Position numbers and translations under genes: made by a program. DNA of 64,000 nt from Oikopleura dioica (lineage: Eukaryota; Chordata; Appendicularia; Copelata; Oikopleuridae). The stretch covers positions 5,688,157 through 5,752,156 of the forward strand of contig OU015566.1 in assembly GCA_907165135.1 (NCBI GenBank). The letters run 5' to 3'. This document shows positions 57,201 through 64,000 of the stretch, piece after piece (the stretch's first letter is position 1; each line of letters starts with the position of its first letter). Under the pieces are notes generated by a model. The model was given only the letters and a program-made list of their open reading frames with translations. It searched no databases and had not been told where the DNA came from.

Positions 57201-60200
57201 AATGACGTTTATGTCAGAAAAATTAAAAAAATTAGATCTTAGCTCAGATTAATTTTGCATTATGGGTTTTTTCCTGTTAGACCGCAAGCTGAATTAATTT
57301 ATGATTTTTAAAATGTCAAATTCTTTGATTTCCTGAAAAGTTAACCTGATTCGGAAAGAACGTAGACAGCGCTTGACCCCCATGGAAGTTTTGTATATGA
57401 AACTTCAACAGAAGAAGAAGTTGCTGATTTGATCGTGCAGAAGACCGTGTCAAAAGTACAAGAGGTATCGCCAAACATGACCGCAACTGTACTTCCAAGA
57501 TCGCTTCCAAAGATTTTTATTGTCTGCTCCTGCCCGTCGAGAATGATGTTGTTCGTGCCAAGTGAAGTTGCAGCTCCGCTATCGATAAATGCGAAGTCGC
57601 AATTGTCGCAAGAAGCCGGAACGTTTTTGATGAAAAGTTGGACCTAAAAATTTTCACCTGAGCTGGAAGCTTTTCAATTTTAAATTCACCTGAGGAGAAG
57701 ACATTTCTTTTGTCAAAGCAGAGCCGGGAATTTTCCTAACTCTCACGCCAGCATCATTTGTTCGCCAAGCCAAATCATTCCCGTGATTTGACATGTCATC
57801 ACTTGTGATCATGATTTCCGGGAAATCCCCGAGAATCTGGAATTTGACAATGAAGAAAACACCGTGGCCACAATCTTTTCGGAAAACTTCCAAAATGCAG
57901 CCAAAAAAGTCTGGATGTCCCGATTGCAATATCGTCAAGAGATCATCTTGCAGAATAGTTTCAGAATCAATCACTGGCGAAATCCACGTTTTGTAATGAA
58001 GTTGGAAGGATCCTTTCATTCCTGGGACGATCTGTTGATTCTCCCATGTGTCGATGATAATTGTATCGCCATTCTCAGTCATTGATGTTCGAAGACCAGT
58101 GACTTGCTCTCCAAAGGCGTTAGTAAATTGCATCGAGGTTGGTTCCGCAGCAAATTCACTGACAACTTCAATCGGTGCGAGAGTATTGGCACAGTTTGCG
58201 CCATTGAAAGTGACGGTGATTCTAGCGTCTCCATGCGAGCTACTGACATCGACGGAGTAAATATCGGCTCCGAATTTGAAATCATCAGAGAACCAACTAT
58301 TCAGAAGAGCCGCTCCATTGTTCACAAGATCGCTCCAAGTCATCGGCTCCGTTGTTCGAGAAGACCATCCTCCAGTCAAGCGGAGTCGGAACTGCACGCT
58401 GCTTGAAACGGAGCCAGTTGAAAGGTGAATTATGTGTTTGGTCTTTTCGGCGAAAATCGGCCAGACGTGAATTTGTTGCCGCTCATATTGGTCCTCAAGC
58501 TTATGCCCGGAGGGTTGAATTATCTTATACGGTGGAATAGCCGACTCAAGTGTAGCGGGGCTCCCATCGCCATGAAAAATGTAACCGTATGATTTTGCTT
58601 CGATTGTGTAGAAGCCGTACTGGTAATCGGCATCGAGATGAACTCTTTCTCCCCAGGAACGGATGTAGTTTCCGTCCTTGTTCAGATCGTAATGGAGACC
58701 GTGGTCGATACTGTAATAACCAGTCACGGGGACTCGGAAGAAACCTCGCATCGTCCCAGTCTCTGATTGAAGATGATACTTTGTCTTCATAATTCCATCT
58801 TCAAAAATATCATTGGCTCCAAGACCGCCAGGAAATCGGGTTTCTTCAGGGTCAATATTCACTACTGATCGATCGACTTGACAAATGATTTCTTCGGAGG
58901 TCGAGGACAGGACTGAACAAGGGATATTTCCTGCGAGAATGATTTTTGGGGGAGAATTTGCTTTTAGCTTGAGATTTGTTCCAGTGATGGTGATGAGTGT
59001 TCCGCCAAATTTTGAGCCTTCGTTGGGCGAAATTGCGTCAATTCGTGGAGCGAGTGCAAAGTTGGCAGTTTTGCCCTCAGCTGTGAAGTAAAGGGACGTC
59101 TCATCGACTCCTCTACCCTTTTTCAAATGAATTGGGGAGATAGTATAATCTCCGACGGTTTTCGCCTCTACGCGGCAGGTAAGTGCGCCATTCCATCGGT
59201 CTTTACTGTAGATCGAGTACAAATGATGAACCTCATCTTCGTCCGTGTATCCAAGGCCACAAACAGCGACCTCCTGTGGATTTGGGAAGTCGGTTTCTAT
59301 CTTAACCGCCATCATATGGTTTTCACGCTCATCCACGTCAAAAGCGGCGTGATCGTTTTGGTCGCGATCGCCAGCGAGATACATGAAAACAGAACTGTCG
59401 TCGCAGAGAAATCGGAACTCGTAATCATCGCAGCCGCCTGATGGGCAGATGATCATGGAGGCCTGTGAGTGCTCGAAGAGATTTTCCATGTCTTCTTCGT
59501 TGAGAAGAGTTCCATCTTTGAATCGAACAGAGAAGCTGATGGGAGCGGGGCAGCCGAAAGTGGAAGTGAGGAAACGATCCTCGAAAATGATTTCTTCTTC
59601 TTCTGTCGTGCCACTCAGCGATGCCCACGGTGTCCACGCTGGAGATTTTCCGGGAGCGACCGCGTTGCCATATTTCAAGTCGTACTTGACAGATGCTCTG
59701 CCCCAGTGATGAGGGCGAGTGTGGATGATACAGTCCCCGCACGTAGCCTCTAATTTTTCGCCGTTGAGGTAGACGAGAGTTGCCCATTCCGCCTCGCGAT
59801 TAAATGGAGCAGCTTGGCAAGCAATCTCGCCTGGATTATACCAATGCGTGATCAGCTCACAGGGAACGTAAGTGAGCCCGTTTGCGAAGAAGACCTGGAT
59901 ATCACTGTCGAATAGGTTAATACAATGATCGAAGGAGTCAACTATTTTGCGCTAAAGGACTGTAATGGAAATTTTAGCTTTGTATTAGTCTCTTATTTCC
60001 GTAATAACCCTGACTGTTAGACATTCGCCCCTCTTCGCCAAACGAAGTCAGTGATTCTCCAAAATTTTCGCCTGAGATGGTAAAGATCGCACCACCTCTG
60101 GTTCCCACCGCATTCGGAATTACTTTCGTCACCATCGGTGTTTCGTCTCCGACGGCTTCTACCCGCTCATAAGAATTCGTGTCAGTTGATGGACTATCGT

Positions 60201-60614
60201 CGATTTTGATGATGCATGAATCAGCTCTTGCACAGGTAAACAGAGTCGAACCAGCGTCATTTTGGGCGAGAACGCTTATGTCGTACCGATCAAAGCCAGC
60301 ATTCAAAGGAAGGCCGCATTCTACATTGTTGTCGGTGATTGATTTGATCTTGCAATCATATGTTAATCCTCCAGCGCTAAAATTCAATTTGACGCTGTGT
60401 TTTACTTATTTTTGATTTCTTATTTTTACAATTGAAAATTGAATAATGATTAAACCTACTTTGCTCGCACGGAAACAACGTCAACATCTCGGAAGTCTCC
60501 ACCAACGATGACAGAAGCTTTTTCATCATCAGCAAATCTTGTCTTCGCAAAATGGAGACGCGTTTCCTGGCCAAGCACCCCCACAAGGAGGAGCAAGGCC
60601 CTCAGAAAAGCCAT
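45255..60614 (-). CDS. giant fibrocystin-L (PKHD1L1)-like protein with a C-terminal zona pellucida domain
   Basis: Sixteen exons (-): 60460-60614, 60001-60376, 57690-59951, 57346-57643, 48661-57190, 47787-48587, 47531-47750, 47361-47487, 47167-47316, 46776-47123, 46583-46636, 46308-46402, 45811-46259, 45630-45749, 45395-45589, 45255-45354; phases close to 4,759 residues. A signal peptide (MAFLRALLLLVGVLG) is followed by IPT/TIG domains (repeated GGT-ITI-G patterns), a PA14-like domain (about 564-727), more IPT domains, G8 (about 2135), beta-helix repeats, a second G8 (about 3020), more beta-helix, a Thr-only linker on tiny exons, and a ZP domain. The ZP part shows CRPDHFGISI, RCWATST and NVCDSSVENCVIDC, then the furin-type site GRKRRS. 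Family knowledge: PKHD1L1 is a large surface-coat protein; ZP domains polymerise extracellularly. Introns 2 and 13 need GG-AG and GA-AG boundaries. No certain transmembrane helix follows the ZP domain; one lies in another frame near 45200. Confidence 0.85.
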
Positions 60615-61566
60615 TTTTCTCTAATTCGCGACTTTCGAATGAGACCAGCAGAACCGAAGCGAGTTATCGCCGCTGCTATCTAGATGAAAAATAGCGCCGC
60701 CTGCCATAAACATTTTCAGAGTTTCTGACTGGAAAAATCTTGCGATTTTCTTCGGTCAAAAGAACAATCAGGTTAGTGACCTTTTTTTAACTCATGCGTG
60801 GATTTTGCCATTTTTAATTGAAAAATTTCAAGAAAGCTTAATCAAATATGGTCGAAAAAACAAACCATCGGTTCAAAGATAATCAACAGAGCTTTGTCTG
60901 AGTTTTATTTGTCAAAATGAGATTAGAATTTTTCAATTTTGTTACTTTTTTGACTCAATAACGGTTGTTGTTTTGCAATAAATGATGGAAAAGAGCGTCA
61001 AGTAGTTGTTTTTAAAATAAAATCGCTTCATCTTATCACTTGTTCGAAAGCTTCGGAATAAAAACGAGGCAGATTCGTCAAGTGGCCTCCTGGAAGATTC
61101 ACGATAACGATTCAAATAAACTCAAACTTAAATAACATGAGATAATTTGATCCTTCGGGCGGTGTTCGTAAAGGTCGACGAAACCGCAGATCTGAATTCA
61201 TCATAATTGAGGGAACAAATCAAGCAAATAATCATGACCCCATTTTTGGCAAGTAAAATTTATTCGGGCGATCATGTGTTTCACTTTACGATCGTTGAGA
61301 ATTCATGACCTTATTTGACTCATAAAAACGTCAAAATACGCTAATGGTGATAAATGTAAATTTAAAACGGAAATCTCATAATAGTTGAATAAGGATTGTC
61401 AAAGCAATAAATGATTTGAAGCATGAAATTCTGAATTCAAGTAACAAAAGTGATTTACTGACCTTTGAGATGGCAAATAGAAACATCAACATGGTTGATC
61501 ATTAAGCTCATGGCCAGTTTATGAGCCCAATAAGTTAAGCAAAGACAGAAAAAATTTTCTCCGAAA
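60615..61566. other. intergenic region between divergent genes
   Basis: About 950 bp, AT-rich, without a supportable ORF, RNA gene or repeat. It must hold the promoter of the giant minus-strand gene and probably that of the kinase-like ORF. Confidence 0.4.
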
Positions 61567-62757
61567 ATGATAGAGAAAGATAAAATTAAACTTTGGCTCC
61601 ATGATTTGATACCAAAACTCGAAAGAAAAACTTCAAGAAGTGCAAAATGTAGGCTTATTAGATCTGTGGAACGACAAGTATTCAACGAAAACCATTTTAT
61701 TGCTTCTACATGGGTTTCTTTTCAATTCAAAATGAGCAACAGGGGAATTCTTACAGGCTATGTTTTCAACAAGAACAATAAAGGAGGATACAAACTTCTT
61801 TCTTCTTGGCCGGCAACTCCGTTCCAAAATCACCTGATCCAGCGTTACAGATATTTGCTTGGCAAATATATTTTCAAAAATCAGATTCGAGCGGAAACAG
61901 AATTATGGACAGTTCAAACAGAAAAAAAGAAAGCTGGGAATTCACCTCAATCAGGTACTTCGCCCATCCATTTCCTAGATTCAGGAGGAGAAGCGCTTAT
62001 ATGCAAAGAAGATGTCGCCTTCAATGCTCTCTACAGGGTTCATTATTTTGATCCGTTTCTTTTCACAGAAAAGTTCTGCGATGAAATTCGATATCGAATC
62101 AACTTGGCTTCGGAATTTCTGGAAGCTTCAGATTCACGAGACCAAAAAGAAAATTCAATTCCTGCTCATAAAAATGTACTGAAACATATTGCAAATATTG
62201 AATTCTTTCACCATTCTGATAAAGATTTCGTCGAGTGCCTTGGTTGGATAACAATCATGGAAGAAGGTGGTAAAGACTTGCGATATTTTCTTCGAAAGAA
62301 TGAATTCGACATTAAAAAAAGAAAAGATTTGGCGATTCAAATACGTGATGGAATTAAGTACCTATTTGACATAGGACTTGAGCATAAAGATCAAAAATTG
62401 GAGAATATTGTCCTATTTGGGCCGAATAAAATTCCAAAATGGATAGATTTTGGCTTGATGTATGATCATACTGGCAGGGAAAGTTATCGGCGAATGGGTT
62501 ACGTGAGAAGAGGGAGCAAATTTCGACGACATCAATGTTTAGAAAGTGGGACTCCTGGAGCTTGTAGCACTCACCAAGTTCTTGGTGGGCGTGTTAAACA
62601 GAAAAACACGGTGCCTATCGGTAAGCATCCCTTTTTCTTTCTTTTTTGCGACTGGAAAACTGCATGGACTCTTCTTTTGATGCCTATTGATGAAGATAAA
62701 CGAGCGATGTTTACCAATCTGTTAAATCGTTGCAACTGGGGTCAGCACATGAGCTGA
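61567..62757 (+). CDS. divergent protein-kinase-like protein
   Basis: ORF of 396 residues. The second half resembles a eukaryotic kinase C-lobe: a hinge-like IMEEGGKDLRYFLRK, a catalytic-loop variant GLEHKDQKLENIVLF (HKD in place of HRD, Asp and Asn kept), a DFG motif (WIDFGLMYDH), and a P+1-like SGTPGACST. The N-lobe is poorly conserved; SGGEALICKED may stand for the glycine loop and beta strand with its lysine, but this is uncertain. The Asp-Asn-DFG set suggests it could be active. Substrate and group are unknown. A GTAAGC at 62621 could be a splice donor, so the 3' end is unsure; the ORF is open to TGA at 62755. Confidence 0.6.
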   Translation: MIEKDKIKLWLHDLIPKLERKTSRSAKCRLIRSVERQVFNENHFIASTWVSFQFKMSNRGILTGYVFNKNNKGGYKLLSSWPATPFQNHLIQRYRYLLGKYIFKNQIRAETELWTVQTEKKKAGNSPQSGTSPIHFLDSGGEALICKEDVAFNALYRVHYFDPFLFTEKFCDEIRYRINLASEFLEASDSRDQKENSIPAHKNVLKHIANIEFFHHSDKDFVECLGWITIMEEGGKDLRYFLRKNEFDIKKRKDLAIQIRDGIKYLFDIGLEHKDQKLENIVLFGPNKIPKWIDFGLMYDHTGRESYRRMGYVRRGSKFRRHQCLESGTPGACSTHQVLGGRVKQKNTVPIGKHPFFFLFCDWKTAWTLLLMPIDEDKRAMFTNLLNRCNWGQHMS

Positions 62758-63014
62758 CTAAGTGAAGCCATCAAAGATCAAATTCTGAACCGTCTATGAT
62801 GGCTCGCCAAATTCTTGTCAGTTATTTTATCTTAATAAGTCCATTTTTATAGTTAAAAAAAATCTTTGAAAATGCAAAATGCCGAATAGTTTCGTCGGAA
62901 AATAAGCTATTTCTCGACAGGATATCTTTTAAAGTCACAGTAATGATAAAATCGCTTTTATGATTTTTAATCAAAATTTTTGATCAAACAACGTTGGATG
63001 GATGGATCCTTTAA

Positions 63015-63559
63015 CCTTAGCCGGCCAGGGTGTACGAACTATAGAACAGGGGTCAAAGAACTACTCCCTAGGTCTCCCACCGAAGTGATTTTGAGTTTCG
63101 AAAAACGGAAGAAACTGTTGGGCTATTTATCGATAAGCTACTCTAATGTTAACTTTCGACTACTCTTGGTTAGCGTTAGGGTTCGCAAATAGGCTTATTT
63201 TGAGAACAGCTGCATGCGCCATGTATGGTGCATTGCAACAATGGCGCCGACACCTCTGAAGGTGTTTTTGGCCGGTAGGCAGTATTTTTCCGAAAAATCT
63301 CCCTCTTCAAATAGGATGACTTCATCCGATGCTAAAACCCAAACCAAAATCCGCACCCCAACCCAAACCCAAACTAAACCCAGATCCGAACTCTAACCAA
63401 GAAGGCAAAAACAAACCCAAAGACGAACGTAATAGACTTTGACTAGATTTTTCAAGAATAAAAGCAGGTGATGCTGCATCACTGATGCTGCATCACTGAT
63501 GCACCACTCATGGTGCATATTGCCGGTAGAGTCAGAAATAACATTTTGACCGGCTAAGG
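63015..63559. mobile_element. second TTAA-flanked MITE, piggyBac-like
   Basis: Inverted ends CCTTAGCCGG and CCGGCTAAGG are flanked by TTAA at 63011-63014 and 63560-63563. The interior (545 bp) contains an ACCCAAAC-type C/A-rich stretch near 63340-63420 and a GATGCTGCATCACT tandem near 63470-63500. No transposase ORF. The termini differ from the element at 39137, so this is a separate family. Confidence 0.75.
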
Positions 63560-63717
63560 TTAAAGTACTTTTTGTCCTAAACTCAGGCCCTGTGTGAATA
63601 ATTCAGGCCTGTCTTTTTGCTCAGATCAGGCTCAGAGTTCTTATTCTCGAGTCTCGATTTACTCAGGCGTACAGGTCAGGCTGCAGAGATCAGGACGAGC
63701 GCATGTGCTGACTTCAG

Positions 63718-64000
63718 CATAGCAATGCTTCGTTTTTGAAGAAAAGTGAAAAAACGATCGATTGGTATCTCACAGACGATTATTTCAATTCCGTATCCGA
63801 AATTGTTTCCCTTCAGAATTCATCCTACAAGTTTGTGCTGGATAAACATTGGACTAAATCACTTCATGTATCAGAATTGTACGAAAAATTGAAAAGAAAT
63901 TTTCATCCAGGCTTTGAAAATATCACGAAATATGTCGTCGACCAAAAAGACTCGAATCTTTGCGTTCCCATTTCTCTGACAACAATCCTTCGGACAGCTA
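63718..64000 (+). CDS. partial exon of an unrecognised gene at the right edge
   Basis: An open frame of 94 codons starts behind CTTCAG (63712-63717) and runs off the window without a stop. It encodes a soluble, charged sequence including DWYLTDDYFNSVSEIVSL and ending DSNLCVPISLTTILRTA. The last segment looks like an ordered globular domain (a Cys-Val-Pro-Ile-Ser core as in some cysteine-protease folds), but no family can be named. No start codon is visible in this exon. Confidence 0.4.

Overview
The window is almost certainly nuclear DNA of a larvacean tunicate, most likely Oikopleura dioica. The genes are chordate/metazoan (RBPJ, INTS1, POLRMT, PLGRKT, TIMM9, POLR2E), but most introns are only about 32-75 nt, intergenic gaps are often 75-200 nt, many starts sit just behind a pyrimidine-AG (as expected for spliced-leader trans-splicing), and several introns must be GA-AG, GC-AG or GG-AG to keep the frame. 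All gene models were spliced by eye; exon phases were checked by arithmetic, not by alignment.

Layout. 1-2130 (-): secreted multi-C-type-lectin gene, running off the left edge. 2275-9128 (+): short fibrocystin-L-like paralogue (two G8 domains, leucine-rich tail). 9386-10285 (+): DOMON protein. 10459-12633 (-): DNA/RNA non-specific endonuclease. 13189-13511: partial RING gene and a hairpin-rich stretch. 14122-15304: POLR2E and a 50-codon ORF. 15584-20034: mitochondrial RNA polymerase. 20148-22174 and 27571-28556: three LisH plus C2H2 zinc-finger paralogues, interrupted by a minus-strand DEG/ENaC channel gene (22320-26924) whose first intron holds a 3-kb palindrome and whose start lies in a 478-bp transposon. 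28634-31303: SRSF10-like splicing factor and RBPJ (Notch effector, with a frameshift). 31468-38505: INTS1, TIMM9, PLGRKT. 38793-40637: unrecognised gene with a piggyBac-like MITE in an intron. 40855-42638: TBC1D10-like RabGAP. 43169-45102: REV3 N-terminal region without the polymerase domain. 45255-60614 (-): a 16-exon, about 4,759-residue fibrocystin-L-like gene ending in a zona pellucida domain. 61567-62757: divergent protein-kinase-like ORF, followed by a second TTAA-flanked MITE and a partial ORF at the right edge.

The genes do not form one pathway. Housekeeping expression genes (POLR2E, POLRMT, INTS1, SRSF10) lie next to lineage-specific secreted or surface proteins. The notable biology is domain shuffling (fibrocystin-L joined to a ZP domain in one paralogue and to leucine-rich repeats in the other), a REV3 fragment, and non-autonomous elements placed exactly in introns or at a gene start.
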